A DNA stretch of 64,000 nt from Streptomyces sp. SCL15-4 (GCF_033366695.1 NZ_JAOBTQ010000001.1:8060001-8124000); one strand, 5' to 3'. Shown: positions 27,073-36,773, numbered from the stretch's first letter. The notes: generated by a model from the sequence alone, not told the origin. Program-made: numbers and translations.

Positions 27073-27792
27073 CTACCGCAGGACGATGTCGCGGCCCGGG
27101 CCGCCTTCGACGGTGTCCTTCCCGGGGCCGCCGAGGACGACGTCCGGGCCGTCCCCGCCCATGGCGTGGTCGTCGCCCGGGCCGGCGTACACGGTGTCCG
27201 CACCGCCGTACGCCTCGATCATGTCGTCGCCCCGGCCGCCCCACAGCCGCTGGCCGTCGTCGTCGCCCATCAGGTGATCCATGCCGTCGCCGCCGTCCAG
27301 GACCGCGTGTCCCATGACCATGTCGTCCCCGGCGTCACCCCGCACCGTGTGCGCGGTGTGGGCGTGCAGTTCGTCGTCGCCGGGACCGCCGCGGACGGTG
27401 GCGACCGCGGGGTCGCTGGTGACGATCGTGTCGTCGCGGTCGCCGAGGAAGACGTCGATCCTGTCCGGCCGGGGGCTGCCGGTGGGCAGTTCGCAGACGA
27501 CGAAGGTGTCGTCGCCGGGTTCGAGGTACGCACAGTGGTCGCCTGGTTCGAGCGGGACCGCGTCGCGGAAGCCGATCCGCCGGACCCCGGCGCCGAGGTC
27601 CATGGGAATCACGTGGAGATCGTTGGCCTGGCCTGCGGCGGCGGTGAAGACGATCGACTGAGTCGCCCAGTCGGCCCCGACGCGGGCCTTGGCCTGGGCG
27701 GCGGCGAGGGTGGTGGCTGCCGGGACGGCGACGAGACCGGTGGCGAGCAGGGTCACGGCGACCGCGCGGGCGGTGGCTGCGTGTCGGTTCAT
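27073..27792 (-). CDS. Secreted RTX-like calcium-binding repeat protein
   Basis: 239 residues: a signal peptide (1-32, ending in AAAQA), a unique region to about residue 125, then repeats of the form GGxGDD and similar nonapeptides (GGPGDDELH, GDAGDDMVM, GGRGDDMIE, GGDGPDVVL, GGPGKDTVE, GGPGRDIVL). These repeats form a calcium-stabilised parallel beta-roll in RTX proteins. It lacks any visible enzyme or toxin domain, and no type I secretion genes are nearby, so it probably leaves by Sec. Actinomycetes often encode such short RTX proteins of unknown role. Confidence 0.85.
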   Translation of the reverse strand: MNRHAATARAVAVTLLATGLVAVPAATTLAAAQAKARVGADWATQSIVFTAAAGQANDLHVIPMDLGAGVRRIGFRDAVPLEPGDHCAYLEPGDDTFVVCELPTGSPRPDRIDVFLGDRDDTIVTSDPAVATVRGGPGDDELHAHTAHTVRGDAGDDMVMGHAVLDGGDGMDHLMGDDDGQRLWGGRGDDMIEAYGGADTVYAGPGDDHAMGGDGPDVVLGGPGKDTVEGGPGRDIVLR

Positions 27793-28226
27793 GGGACCTC
27801 ATCTCGATGTGGCGACCGCTGGGCCGGCCTGCCGGCGGTGGCTGCCGGGGACCTGGCGGGCGGTCGCGACGGCAGTGTCCTCGTGGCCGTCCCTCCCGAG
27901 CGGGACGGCCCGTGGGGTGGTCGGGACGAGCCACCGTGTCGGGGCCTGCGCGCTCGGCCTGGGTGTCCTCAGGGTGAGCTTCGCCGTGGTCCGTGGTCTC
28001 GCAGAGCCTGAGGAGCCCCGGGTGCGTGGCTGGGTCCGGTCCGCGCGGGGCCCGCCTGCCGACTCCGGCTTCCTCCGGGGCGAGCACGCGAGGGAGAGGT
28101 CTCCCGGCCGCCGGGCGGCCGGGAGAAGAGGCACCCGGCGCATCGCCCGCTCCGGGCACCGGGACACCGGCCGGCCCTGACAGGACCGGCCGGTGTCCCG
28201 GCAGGGCCGGATGGTGCGGTACCGCG
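27793..28226. other. Intergenic between LPMO and RTX genes
   Basis: No credible gene. It contains the LPMO terminator at 28161-28199 and presumably the RTX promoter near its left end. Confidence 0.4.
28161..28199 (-). terminator. Terminator hairpin after the LPMO gene
   Basis: A perfect 14-base stem (28161-28174 with 28186-28199; GGGACACCGGCCGG and its complement) around an 11-base loop starts 28 bases after the LPMO stop. No U-run follows, as is usual in actinomycetes. Confidence 0.8.
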
Positions 28227-28742
28227 TCAGCTCACGTTCACGTCCACGCAGGCGTAGAAGGCGTTGGCGGTGTCGGCGATGTTCCACACGGCGAGCACCT
28301 TCTGCTTGCCGGTCAGGCTGCCGAAGTTCACCTGGTGGGTGACGGTCTCGCCCGGCCGGGCGCCACCGTCGTTGAACTCGGCGATCTTCCGGCCACCCGC
28401 GTAGTACTGCCAGGTGCTGGTGGCGTGCCGGGCCGTCAGCCGCCAGCTGAAGCTGGTCGTCCGGCTGACCGGGGTGACCTTCCAGCCCTTGCTGTCGTTG
28501 TCGAGCTCGGCGAAGGCGGCGTTTCCTCCGCTGCAGCTCATCAGGCCCTTGGGGCCCTCCACGCTCTGCGGCTCGTACTTGATGGAACCGCAGGAGACCA
28601 TGCCGGCGGCGCACTGGGCCTGCCGGCTGGGGGGCGAGGATATGTAGCCGTGCGCGCTCGCGCTGCCGGCCGGCAGGCTCACGGCCAGGATCGGGGCTAT
28701 CCCCGCGCCGATCGCGGCGGCCAGCATCTTCTTGCTCTTCAT
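28227..28742 (-). CDS. AA10 lytic polysaccharide mono-oxygenase (chitin-binding protein)
   Basis: 171 residues from ATG 28742 (AGGAG upstream). The signal peptide ends at ASA, so the mature protein begins with HGYISSPPSR; the N-terminal His is half of the copper histidine brace. The second His is in LTARHATS. Four Cys probably form disulphides. Single-domain AA10 enzymes of this size cleave crystalline chitin oxidatively outside the cell. A dre palindrome 120 bases upstream points to DasR (GlcNAc-responsive) repression. Confidence 0.94.
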   Translation of the reverse strand: MKSKKMLAAAIGAGIAPILAVSLPAGSASAHGYISSPPSRQAQCAAGMVSCGSIKYEPQSVEGPKGLMSCSGGNAAFAELDNDSKGWKVTPVSRTTSFSWRLTARHATSTWQYYAGGRKIAEFNDGGARPGETVTHQVNFGSLTGKQKVLAVWNIADTANAFYACVDVNVS

Positions 28743-28863
28743 GACAACTCCTGTGTGGGGGTCCGTGCCCGCCTGCCCGAGGACGATGGCGAGCATGAGC
28801 ATGTCAAGCAGAGGCTCCATGGCCGTGTGGGCGGCCATGTGCAGTGACAGAAGCGTACCCCGC

Positions 28864-28877
28864 TTGGTCTAGACCAA
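28864..28877. promoter_or_regulatory. DasR-responsive element (dre)
   Basis: TTGGTCTAGACCAA is a perfect palindrome matching the DasR consensus (TGGTCTAGACCA core). It lies upstream of the LPMO gene and just before the divergent small gene at 28899. It should confer repression lifted by GlcNAc-derived phosphosugars. Confidence 0.88.
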
Positions 28878-28898
28878 ACTAGTACTCGGGAGCGACTG

Positions 28899-29189
28899 TT
28901 GCGTCCGACTGCCGACGGGGTGACCTACCGGCTCACGGCCGACAGGGTTCGGGCTGCCGCGGCCCGTCTCGCGCCCGCCGACTCCTCGGACCCGCACCCC
29001 AACCGCAACTGGTACGCCCTCGTCGGCACCCACCTGTACTACGTGGTCGACCTGGTGGAAGAGGCCACCGGTGCCGAGGACGTGAAGGTGAAGACGGCCC
29101 GCCTCCGCCTCGACGAACTCGGCTTCCCGGTCTTCGCGCTGGCGTGGAACACGTTGCCGACCCAGGGGCATCCCGCTCACACCGGCTGA
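28899..29189 (+). CDS. Small hypothetical protein downstream of the dre site
   Basis: 96 residues from TTG 28899, with GGGAGC about 6 bases upstream. It is soluble, with a helix-rich N-terminus (YRLTADRVRAAAARL) and a patterned middle (GTHLYYVVDLVEEATG) that look like real coding sequence. There is no signal peptide or known motif. Divergent from the LPMO across one dre palindrome, so it may be DasR-controlled too. Function unknown. Confidence 0.5.
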   Translation: MRPTADGVTYRLTADRVRAAAARLAPADSSDPHPNRNWYALVGTHLYYVVDLVEEATGAEDVKVKTARLRLDELGFPVFALAWNTLPTQGHPAHTG

Positions 29190-29219
29190 GCGCCGCACTC
29201 GATCGGCCGCCGGACCGCC

Positions 29220-29252
29220 AGGCGCGGCCCCGGGTGCGCCGGAGCCGCGCCT
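29220..29252. terminator. Bidirectional terminator between convergent genes
   Basis: AGGCGCGGC (29220-29228) pairs with GCCGCGCCT (29244-29252) across a 15-base loop, in the 79-base gap between the small plus-strand gene and the exporter stop. It suits termination from either side. Confidence 0.65.
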
Positions 29253-29268
29253 GCGGGTGCCGGTCGGC

Positions 29269-30729
29269 TCAGGAGTCCTGCGCGGCGGACGGCGCCTGCG
29301 GCTTCGGCACCCGGATCGCCGTGAGTACCAGCAGCAGCCCCGCCGCCGCGAACACCGTCGCTCCGATGAAGGCGTCGGCCGTGGCGTGCGCCAGCGCCCG
29401 CGAGGTGCGGGAACCGCCGAGCGCCGTGCCGTACACGGTGACGAGGACGGCGAGCCCCAGCGCGCCGCCCACCTGCTGCATCGTCTGCATGGTGCCCGAG
29501 GCGGCGCCCGCCTCCCGGGGCGGGACACCGCTCAGGATCAGCGCGTTGAGCGGCATCAGGAACGAGCCGATGCCGATCCCCAGCAGGACCGTGGGGCCAG
29601 CGATCCCGAGCGCGTACGAGGAATCGGCGGTCAGCCGGGACAGCCACAGGGCGCCCGCCGTCACCAGGACGATGCCCGCGGTGATCAGGACCCGGGCGCC
29701 GAGCAGCGGAAGCAGCTTGGGCGTCACGCGGGACATGCCGAACATGCCGAGCGCCATGGGAAGGAACGCCAGTCCGGCGCGCACCGGCGAGAAATGGAGC
29801 GGCCCCTGCAAGAACTGCGAGATGAAGAAGAGGGCGCTGAACAGCGTCGCCATGCTCAGCAGCACGGTCGCATAGCCGGCCGCCCGGTTGCGGTTGGCGA
29901 ACAGGCCGAGCGGCAGCAGCGGGGTGTCCGCCCGTGTCTGCAGCGTCAGGAACACGGCGAGCAGCACCACGCCGACCGCGAAGGCCGCCAGCGCCAGAGG
30001 ATCGCTCCAGCCGTCCGAGCCGACCCTGATGAACCCGTACACCAGCCCCGACATCCCCGCGGTCCCGGTGAACGCGCCCACCAGGTCGAGCCGGCCCGGG
30101 TGGGGCCGCGAGCCCGTGACGTAGCGGGGCGTGAGCAGGGCGACGGCCAGGCCGAAGGGGACGTTGACGAACAGCACCCAGCGCCATGACGCCCACTCGG
30201 TGAGCACGCCGCCGAGGATCATGCCCGTGGCCATGCCGAGCCCGGCCAGCGTCGAGTAGACGGCCAGCGCCCGGTTGCGCGCGGGCCCTTCCTTGAAGTT
30301 GGTGATCAGCAGGGACATTCCGCCGGGCGAGGCGATCGCGGCGCCGACGCCCTGCACGGCGCGTGCGGCCAGCAGCATCCACGGCTCGGTCGCGAGCCCG
30401 CCGAGCAGCGAGCACACCGTGAACAGCCAGACGCCCCACACGAACGTGCGCCGGTGCCCGAACACGTCGCCGGCGCGCCCGCCGAGCAGCAGCAGACCAC
30501 CGAAGGTGAGCGTGTAGGCGCTGAGCACCCAGGACAGTCCCGTGGGCGAGAAGCCGAGGGAGTCGCGGATCTGCGGCAGAGCGATCGTGACGACCGTGTT
30601 GTCCACGGTGATCATGAGGTAGCAGGTGACGAGCAGCGTCAGCACGATCCCCGGGTGGCGGCCCGCCCGAGTGGTGGCGTGCCGGTCGTCGGAGGCGTCG
30701 ACGGCCGAGGGGTTCGCTGAGGTGGACAA
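29269..30729 (-). CDS. MFS drug/proton antiporter, DHA2 (14-helix) family
   Basis: 486 residues with about 14 membrane helices. Family motifs are present: LDNTVV-like VDNTVVTIALP in helix 1, GGRAGDVFGHRRTF (motif A) and the GGVLTEWASWRWVLFVNVPFG segment typical of EmrB/QacA/actinorhodin-type exporters. It lies 49 bases after the P450 stop on the same strand and probably shares its transcript. It is a plausible exporter of the oxidised terpenoid made by this locus. Substrate not provable from sequence. Confidence 0.92.
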   Translation of the reverse strand: MSTSANPSAVDASDDRHATTRAGRHPGIVLTLLVTCYLMITVDNTVVTIALPQIRDSLGFSPTGLSWVLSAYTLTFGGLLLLGGRAGDVFGHRRTFVWGVWLFTVCSLLGGLATEPWMLLAARAVQGVGAAIASPGGMSLLITNFKEGPARNRALAVYSTLAGLGMATGMILGGVLTEWASWRWVLFVNVPFGLAVALLTPRYVTGSRPHPGRLDLVGAFTGTAGMSGLVYGFIRVGSDGWSDPLALAAFAVGVVLLAVFLTLQTRADTPLLPLGLFANRNRAAGYATVLLSMATLFSALFFISQFLQGPLHFSPVRAGLAFLPMALGMFGMSRVTPKLLPLLGARVLITAGIVLVTAGALWLSRLTADSSYALGIAGPTVLLGIGIGSFLMPLNALILSGVPPREAGAASGTMQTMQQVGGALGLAVLVTVYGTALGGSRTSRALAHATADAFIGATVFAAAGLLLVLTAIRVPKPQAPSAAQDS

Positions 30730-30778
30730 CGGGGCTCCTGGAGGCGATGGGGCGAAGGGGGGTTGCGTAGAAGCGGAG

Positions 30779-32182
30779 TTACGGGTGTTTTCTGGCCCGT
30801 ACGGTCATCGGCAGGTCGCGCGGCGACAGCATCGGTGAGCGGGCCGGGCGTATGCGGTGGCCGGGCACGGAATGCAGGGTCCAGTCGTGGGTCACGGCGG
30901 CCAGGAAGATCAGCATCTCCTCCCAGGCGAAGGGCTCCCCGATGCAGCCGCGGTTGCCCGCGCCGAACGGCAGGAACGACGTGCGGGGGAGCGCCGCACC
31001 GGCCGCACCGGCCCAGCGGTCCGGCTCGAAGGCGTCGGGGCGTGCGTAGATCCCGGGGTCGCGCTGGATGGTGTACAGGGAGAACAGCACGTTCTGGCCC
31101 GGCGGGACGTGGTGGCCGGCCAGGTCGAGGTCGGTGAGGGTGCGGCGGGTGAGCAGCCAGGCCGGCGGGTAGAGCCGCAGTGCCTCGTTCAGGACCCGGC
31201 GGGTCAGGTCGAGTTCGGGCAGCACGTCGTGGCCCAGGGCCCGGCCGCCGGCCAGCACCCGGTCCACCTCTGCGGCCAACTCGGCCTGGACATCCGGGTG
31301 TTCGGCCAGCAGATGGCAGGCCCAGCTCAGCACGTCACGGGCGGTCTCCACACCACCGAGGAACAGGGCCATCGCCTCGTCGTGGATCTGTTCGTCGGTG
31401 AGCCGGTAGGTGCGCCCATGGCCGGACGGGGTGCCCTCGTCCGGCGCCGGGGAGTCGTCCGTGGCGCGCGCGGCGAGTAGCAGCGCCATCAGGTCGCCCT
31501 CCTCGCCGCCCACCCGCTGGTACTCGCGGATGACACCGCCGAGCGTCGAGCCGAGGCGCTCGCGGGCCCGCTCGAAGCGGCGGTTGGCCGGTGTGGGCAG
31601 CTTCTCCAGCCAGCCGACCGGGAACGCGATCCGTCGCTTGACCCCTTCGAGGAGGACCGGCAGCGAGTTCTCCACCTCGTCGGCGACCGTGTCGCCGAGG
31701 CCGGAGGAGAACAGCGCGCGGCACACCACCGTCACCGCGTAGCCGTGGATCTCCTGGTCGAGGCGGAGCGTCTGCCCGTCCCGCCACCGGGCCGTCCGCT
31801 CCGCGACCGCCTCGCGCATGTGGCGGGAGTAGTCGGCGATGCGGTGGTGGTGGAAGGCCGGCTGGAGCAGCCGCCGGTGGGCCATGTGCGTGGGCTCGGA
31901 GGAGTTCAGCAGACCGTCGCCGAGGAACGGCGCCGACTTCTCGTAGGCCACGCCCTTGTCGAGCTTGCGGACGTCCTTGGTGAGGATCTGGTGCACCAGG
32001 GCGGGGTTGTTGACCACATAGGCACGGGCGGGGCCGAGCCCGATGGTCACGACGTCGCCGCTGTCGCGCAAGCCGTTGAAGAACTCCCTCGGACGGGTCA
32101 GGAGTTGGATCACATGGCCGAGCAGCGGCACGCGGCCGGGCGCCTTGGCGATCGTGGGTGCGGGGGTGGTGGTGGCCGTCAT
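30779..32182 (-). CDS. Cytochrome P450, PtlI/CYP183-like
   Basis: 467 residues from ATG 32182, which overlaps the stop of the 98-residue gene upstream (ATGA). P450 motifs are complete: I-helix FLGGVETA, ExxR in NEALR, and haem loop FGAGNRGCIGE. The overall pattern (PGRVPLLGH start, LQPAFHHHRI, PPAWLLTR) resembles sesquiterpene oxidases such as pentalenene oxygenase. It is clearly homologous to the P450 half of the fusion at 36774-39308, which shares LQPAFH and PPAWLLTR. It should oxidise the terpene scaffold of this locus. Confidence 0.94.
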   Translation of the reverse strand: MTATTTPAPTIAKAPGRVPLLGHVIQLLTRPREFFNGLRDSGDVVTIGLGPARAYVVNNPALVHQILTKDVRKLDKGVAYEKSAPFLGDGLLNSSEPTHMAHRRLLQPAFHHHRIADYSRHMREAVAERTARWRDGQTLRLDQEIHGYAVTVVCRALFSSGLGDTVADEVENSLPVLLEGVKRRIAFPVGWLEKLPTPANRRFERARERLGSTLGGVIREYQRVGGEEGDLMALLLAARATDDSPAPDEGTPSGHGRTYRLTDEQIHDEAMALFLGGVETARDVLSWACHLLAEHPDVQAELAAEVDRVLAGGRALGHDVLPELDLTRRVLNEALRLYPPAWLLTRRTLTDLDLAGHHVPPGQNVLFSLYTIQRDPGIYARPDAFEPDRWAGAAGAALPRTSFLPFGAGNRGCIGEPFAWEEMLIFLAAVTHDWTLHSVPGHRIRPARSPMLSPRDLPMTVRARKHP

Positions 32183-32475
32183 CGGCTCAGCTCCTTGGGC
32201 AGTGCGAACGTCGCGGTCTCCACGGCGAGTCGCCGGCCGGCCACCTCGGCCGGGCCGAGCGCGCGCGGGGCCGCCACGACCCCGTCGGCGAGGCCCGGCG
32301 CCGTGGACGCGCCCGCGGTGAGGCCGGTGCGGGCCCCGGCGAGGGCGGTGGGACCGGCGGGCAGCACCGTGCGCGGGCTCCGGGCCGCCCGCGCGGCGCT
32401 GACGCCCGCCGCGCGCGCCTGTGCCGCGCACCGCCCCGCGGCATGCGGCGGTACCTGCGCCGGCCTGTCCGCCAT
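32179..32475 (-). CDS. Small Ala-rich protein translationally coupled to the P450
   Basis: 98 residues from ATG 32475, four bases after GGGAGGA, ending in an ATGA overlap with the P450. The sequence is low-complexity and Ala/Arg/Pro-rich, then ends with a more structured tail (VAGRRLAVETATFALPKEL). It has no signal peptide, membrane helix or known motif. Perfect coupling and a strong ribosome site argue that it is translated. It might be a leader that sets P450 expression or a small partner. Confidence 0.6.
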   Translation of the reverse strand: MADRPAQVPPHAAGRCAAQARAAGVSAARAARSPRTVLPAGPTALAGARTGLTAGASTAPGLADGVVAAPRALGPAEVAGRRLAVETATFALPKELSR

Positions 32476-32554
32476 CCGTCCTCCCGGTGCGGCTGCTCGA
32501 TCCCGCGCCGCCCGCACCACGCTAGGAACTTCCGCCGACGCCGCGCAGGTCCGT

Positions 32555-32571
32555 GTTCCGTCAGGCGGAAC
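32555..32571. promoter_or_regulatory. Palindrome GTTCCG-N5-CGGAAC before dxs
   Basis: GTTCCG (32555-32560) and CGGAAC (32566-32571) are separated by TCAGG in the 203-base divergent promoter region between dxs and the 98-residue protein/P450 unit. The same arms and spacing recur at 36582-36598. It is a likely operator for the locus's IclR regulator. Confidence 0.65.
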
Positions 32572-32678
32572 GAGCGACTGCGGCGCCGCCCGCGCGGCGC
32601 TTTGATGGCGCTTCCGCACGCCGTGGACCGCCCAGCACCTCCGTGTTACGCCGTGCACCGCCGTGGACAAGGAGCCCG

Positions 32679-34610
32679 ATGACCCTCCTGGAGACCCTTC
32701 GCGGACCGCACGACCTCGCCCGCCTGGACCGAGCGCAACTGGCCGAACTCGGCTCCGAGATAAGAGAGTTCCTCGTCGCCACGGTGACACGGACCGGGGG
32801 ACACCTGGGGCCCAACCTCGGGGTCGTGGAGCTGACCCTCGCGCTGCACCTGGAGTTCGACTCGCCGCGCGACGCCCTGCTCTTCGACACCGGGCACCAG
32901 ACGTACATCCACAAACTGCTCACCGGCCGGGCCGCGGGCTTCGGCCGGCTGCGCGCCCGGGGCGGCCTGTCCGGCTATCCCGCGCGGGCCGAGTCCGCCC
33001 ACGACCACATCGAGAACTCGCACGCCTCGACCGCCCTCAGCTACGCCGACGGCCTCACGAAGGCCGACGCGCTCACCGGCCGCACCGACCGGCATGTGGT
33101 CGCGGTCGTCGGCGACGGCGCCCTGACCGGCGGCATGGCCTGGGAGGCGCTCAACAACATCGCGGCGGGCCGGCCCCGCAATCTCGTGATCGTCGTCAAC
33201 GACAACGGCCGCTCCTACGCCCCGACCGTCGGCGGCCTCGCCGAACACCTGGGCCGGCTGCGCACCACCTCCGCGTACGAGCAGGTCCTGCGGGCCGGCA
33301 AACGCGCCGCGTACGGAATCCCGGTCGCGGGCGGAGCCGTCTACCGGGGACTGCACGGGATGAAGGAGGGACTGAAGGACCTGGCCGCGCCGCAGGCCCT
33401 GTTCGGGGACCTCGGGCTCAAGTACCTCGGCCCGGTCGACGGCCACGACCTCGCGGCGCTGCGGACCGCGCTCGCCCAGGCCCGGGAGTTCGACGGGCCG
33501 GTCATCGTGCACGCCCTGACCCGCAAGGGCGAGGGCTACGGGCCCGCCGAGCGCGACGAGGCGGACCGGTTCCACGGGATCGGCGTGGTCGACCCGGCGA
33601 CCGGCCGGCCGCGGTCCACGGGCGGCCGATCCTGGACCTCGGTGTTCGGCGAGGAGCTGACCGGGATCGGGCACCGGCGCCCCGACGTGGTCGCCCTCAC
33701 CGCCGCCATGCGCGGGCCCGTCGGCCTGGACGGGTTCGCCGCGGCCCACCCCGGGCGGGTCTTCGACGTGGGCATCGCCGAACAGCATGCGGTCACCGCG
33801 GCCGTCGGCATGAGCATGGGAGGACTGCACCCCGTCGTCGCCCTCTACGCCACCTTCCTCAACCGTGCCTTCGACCAGGTGCTGCTGGACGCCGCACTGC
33901 ACCGGGCCGCCCTGACCCTCGTCCTGGACCGGGCCGGGATCACCGGCGACGACGGGCCCAGCCACAACGGCGTCTGGGACCTGTCCGTGCTCCAGGTCGT
34001 GCCCGGGCTCAGGGTCGCCGCCCCACGCGACGCGGCCACGCTCCGGGCCGAACTGCGCGAGGCGGTCGAGGTCACGGACGGGCCGACCGTCGTCCGCTTC
34101 CCCAAGGGCACGGTGCCCGCCGACATCCCGGCCGTCGGCCGGCACGGACCGCTCGACGTCCTCGCGCGCGCCGGCACCGAGCCCGCCGACGTCCTCCTCG
34201 TGGCCGTCGGCGCGACCGCCGGCGCCTGCCTGGGGGCCGCCGGGCGGATCAGCGCCGGAGGCGGTCCCGGCGTCACCGTCGTCGACCCGCGCTGGGTCAC
34301 CCCGGTGGACCCGGCCCTCGTCGACCTCGCGCTCAGCCACCGGCTCGTGGTCACGGTGGAGGACAACAGCCGTACCGGCGGCGTGGGTTCGGCCATCGCA
34401 CAGGCCCTCGCCGACGCGGACGTCGATGTGCCGGTACGCGTGCACGGGGTCCCGCGACGCTTCCTCGACCACGCTTCACGCGACCGGATCCTCGAGGAAC
34501 TCGGCCTGACGGAGCAGAAACTGGCGGCAGCGGTGCGCACTGCGTACGGCCGGCTCGTCCCGGGGACCGCGACCGCGGGCCGGCTCACCGCCCTCACCGA
34601 AGGAGCGTGA
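32679..34610 (+). CDS. dxs: 1-deoxy-D-xylulose-5-phosphate synthase
   Basis: 643 residues, normal length for DXS, from ATG 32679 (AAGGAG upstream). It condenses pyruvate and glyceraldehyde 3-phosphate, the first and flux-setting step of the MEP pathway. The thiamine-diphosphate motif [16 protein letters not shown] and the transketolase signature [15 protein letters not shown] are both present. Lying next to ispG and terpene genes, it is probably a pathway-dedicated extra copy that raises isoprenoid supply. An essential housekeeping copy is expected elsewhere. Confidence 0.97.
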   Translation: MTLLETLRGPHDLARLDRAQLAELGSEIREFLVATVTRTGGHLGPNLGVVELTLALHLEFDSPRDALLFDTGHQTYIHKLLTGRAAGFGRLRARGGLSGYPARAESAHDHIENSHASTALSYADGLTKADALTGRTDRHVVAVVGDGALTGGMAWEALNNIAAGRPRNLVIVVNDNGRSYAPTVGGLAEHLGRLRTTSAYEQVLRAGKRAAYGIPVAGGAVYRGLHGMKEGLKDLAAPQALFGDLGLKYLGPVDGHDLAALRTALAQAREFDGPVIVHALTRKGEGYGPAERDEADRFHGIGVVDPATGRPRSTGGRSWTSVFGEELTGIGHRRPDVVALTAAMRGPVGLDGFAAAHPGRVFDVGIAEQHAVTAAVGMSMGGLHPVVALYATFLNRAFDQVLLDAALHRAALTLVLDRAGITGDDGPSHNGVWDLSVLQVVPGLRVAAPRDAATLRAELREAVEVTDGPTVVRFPKGTVPADIPAVGRHGPLDVLARAGTEPADVLLVAVGATAGACLGAAGRISAGGGPGVTVVDPRWVTPVDPALVDLALSHRLVVTVEDNSRTGGVGSAIAQALADADVDVPVRVHGVPRRFLDHASRDRILEELGLTEQKLAAAVRTAYGRLVPGTATAGRLTALTEGA

Positions 34611-34616
34611 TCGCCC

Positions 34617-35759
34617 GTGACCGGAGTGACCCTGGGCCTGCCCGAGCTGCCGGCGCGCCCGCTGGCCGAGCGGCGGCCGACCCGGCGCATCCAGGTGGGC
34701 CCCGTACCGGTGGGCGGTGGAGCGCCGGTGTCGGTCCAGTCGATGACCACGACGGTGACCGCCGACGTCGAGGCCACCTTGCGCCAGATCGCCGAACTCA
34801 CCGCCGCCGGCTGCCAGATCGTCCGCGTCGCCTGCCCCTCGCAGGACGACGCGGACGCTCTGCCCGCCATCGCCCGGAAGTCGCCGATCCCGGTGATCGC
34901 CGACATCCACTTCCAGCCGAAGTACGTGTTCGCGGCCATCGACGCGGGCTGCGCGGCCGTGCGGGTGAACCCCGGCAACATCAAGAAGTTCGACGACCGG
35001 GTCAAGGACATCGCTCGGGCCGCGTCCGACGCGGGTGTGCCCATCCGGATCGGAGTGAACGCGGGCTCCCTGGACCCTCGGCTGCTCACCAAGTACGGCC
35101 GGGCGACTCCGGAGGCGCTCGTGGAGTCGGCGCTATGGGAATGCTCGTTGTTCGAGGAGCACGGCTTCCGCGACATCAAGATCTCCGTGAAGCACAACGA
35201 CCCGGTCGTGATGGTGGCGGCCTACCGGCTGCTCTCCCGGCGCTGCGACTACCCGCTGCACCTGGGCGTCACCGAGGCGGGACCGGCCTTCCAGGGCACC
35301 GTCAAGTCGGCTGTCGCTTTCGGGGCGTTGCTCAGCGAGGGGATCGGCGACACCATCCGCGTCTCGCTGTCCGCGCCGCCCGTGGAGGAGGTCAAGGTCG
35401 GCACCCAGATCCTGGAGTCGCTCGGCCTGCGCGAACGCGGTCTGGAGATCGTCTCCTGCCCCTCCTGCGGCCGGGCCCAGGTCGACGTCTACCGGCTCGC
35501 CGAGGAGGTCACGGCCGCCTTGGACGGGCTCAGCCTTCCGTTGCGCGTCGCGGTCATGGGGTGCGTCGTGAACGGTCCGGGTGAGGCCCGCGAGGCCGAT
35601 CTCGGCGTCGCCTCCGGGAACGGCAAGGGGCAGATCTTCGTGGAGGGCGAGGTCGTACGGACCGTGCCCGAGGCGCGGATCGTCGAGACGCTGATCGAGG
35701 AGGCGCTCACGCTGGCCCGGCGGCGCGGGCTCGACCTGCCGGACGAAGCCGCGGGCTGA
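34617..35759 (+). CDS. ispG: 4-hydroxy-3-methylbut-2-enyl-diphosphate synthase
   Basis: 380 residues, starting at GTG 34617, 6 bases after the dxs stop. This [4Fe-4S] enzyme makes HMBPP in the MEP pathway. [18 protein letters not shown], the cluster ligands SCPSCGR and the [11 protein letters not shown] segment are all intact. Together with dxs it forms a precursor-supply pair, a pairing seen in several actinomycete terpenoid clusters. The reductive partner is not encoded here. Confidence 0.97.
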   Translation: MTGVTLGLPELPARPLAERRPTRRIQVGPVPVGGGAPVSVQSMTTTVTADVEATLRQIAELTAAGCQIVRVACPSQDDADALPAIARKSPIPVIADIHFQPKYVFAAIDAGCAAVRVNPGNIKKFDDRVKDIARAASDAGVPIRIGVNAGSLDPRLLTKYGRATPEALVESALWECSLFEEHGFRDIKISVKHNDPVVMVAAYRLLSRRCDYPLHLGVTEAGPAFQGTVKSAVAFGALLSEGIGDTIRVSLSAPPVEEVKVGTQILESLGLRERGLEIVSCPSCGRAQVDVYRLAEEVTAALDGLSLPLRVAVMGCVVNGPGEAREADLGVASGNGKGQIFVEGEVVRTVPEARIVETLIEEALTLARRRGLDLPDEAAG

Positions 35760-36773
35760 GGGGCGCGCGCGGGAGGAGGGCCGCCGGTGCGGACCGGGCG
35801 GCTCGTTGTCAGTCCGCCCACCAGGTGACCGGCAGCTCCAGCGGCGAGACGCCCTTCTCGCCGTCGGTCCACCCCGGCCGCGCCGGACCGGCCGCGAGGC
35901 GCGGCACCGGCAGCCCCTCCATGAGCCGCAGGGGCCGGTCCCGAGGGACGCCCGGGTGAGCGGCACGCCCGGGCGGGAGCGCACCCGGCGCCGAAGGCGA
36001 GCCGCTTGGCGAAGCCCTCGGGTTCGCCGCGGCCGCGCGTACCGTGCGCACGTCGCGACGGGCGTCCACGTCGTCCGGCGCCGAGTCGATGGCGAGCAGC
36101 ACCGGCCGCCCGGCCCGCACCGTGCCGGACGACAGCGGGCACGTCCGTCATCGCGCCCCGCACCGCCGCCACCCCGCGCACGGCTTCCCCCCGTTGCCGT
36201 ACGCAAGGCGCGCTGCCGCCAGGAGCCCGGCCCCGCCGGCGGCAGGCCACCGTAAGCCGCTCCGGCCGACTGCCGGGACCGCGCACTCCGTCCGGCCGCA
36301 AGCGCAGCTTCTCCCACCGGGCGCGGCCGTCGTCGAGCCGGATGAGCAGAACCGGGCCGGCCGTCGTGGTCGTGGTCTCCGCGCCCCGTTTGATGCCGTT
36401 CGGCGGGCTGACGGTGACCTCCTCCGGGAGCGGGCGCCCGCGCTCGGCACGGCGCGGCGTGAACGACGGCGTCAGCGGGCGGCGGCGGCCGAACGAGGGG
36501 CCCGGCTCGGAGGAAGAAACGGAAGGGCAATTGTCGGTCGTGACTTCTCGGCAACCCTTCGCCGGGCCCCGCTCAACCACCGTTCCGCACCGCGGAACGG
36601 CCCATGTACAGGCCTCGAACAGCATGCTTAGCATCCGGACATCTGAACGTGGGAGAGATTCAGCGAATCGAACGCGCCTGGTATTCAGCGCTCGACGGAT
36701 GTGGCGCAGAGGGAATTTCACACGGACTGCGCGACCGGAATCAGCGCCTCACCCGAGAAAGGATCCACACCGC
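35760..36773 (-). pseudogene. One-kilobase gap with probable decayed gene on the minus strand
   Basis: Between ispG and the cyclase fusion no intact gene exists. On the minus strand about 35809-36480 shows protein-like pieces in different frames: LLIRLDDGRARWEKLRLRPDG, then MRAGRPVLLAIDSAP, and a tail GEKGVSPLELPVTWWAD. This is the appearance of a frameshifted gene. The family is not recognised. The last 200 bases hold the fusion-gene promoter. Confidence 0.35.
36582..36598. promoter_or_regulatory. Palindrome GTTCCG-N5-CGGAAC before the cyclase-P450 gene
   Basis: GTTCCG (36582-36587), CACCG, CGGAAC (36593-36598); the arms extend by CC/GG to 8 bases. It lies 175 bases upstream of the fusion start and matches the element before dxs in arms and spacing. 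Confidence 0.65.
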
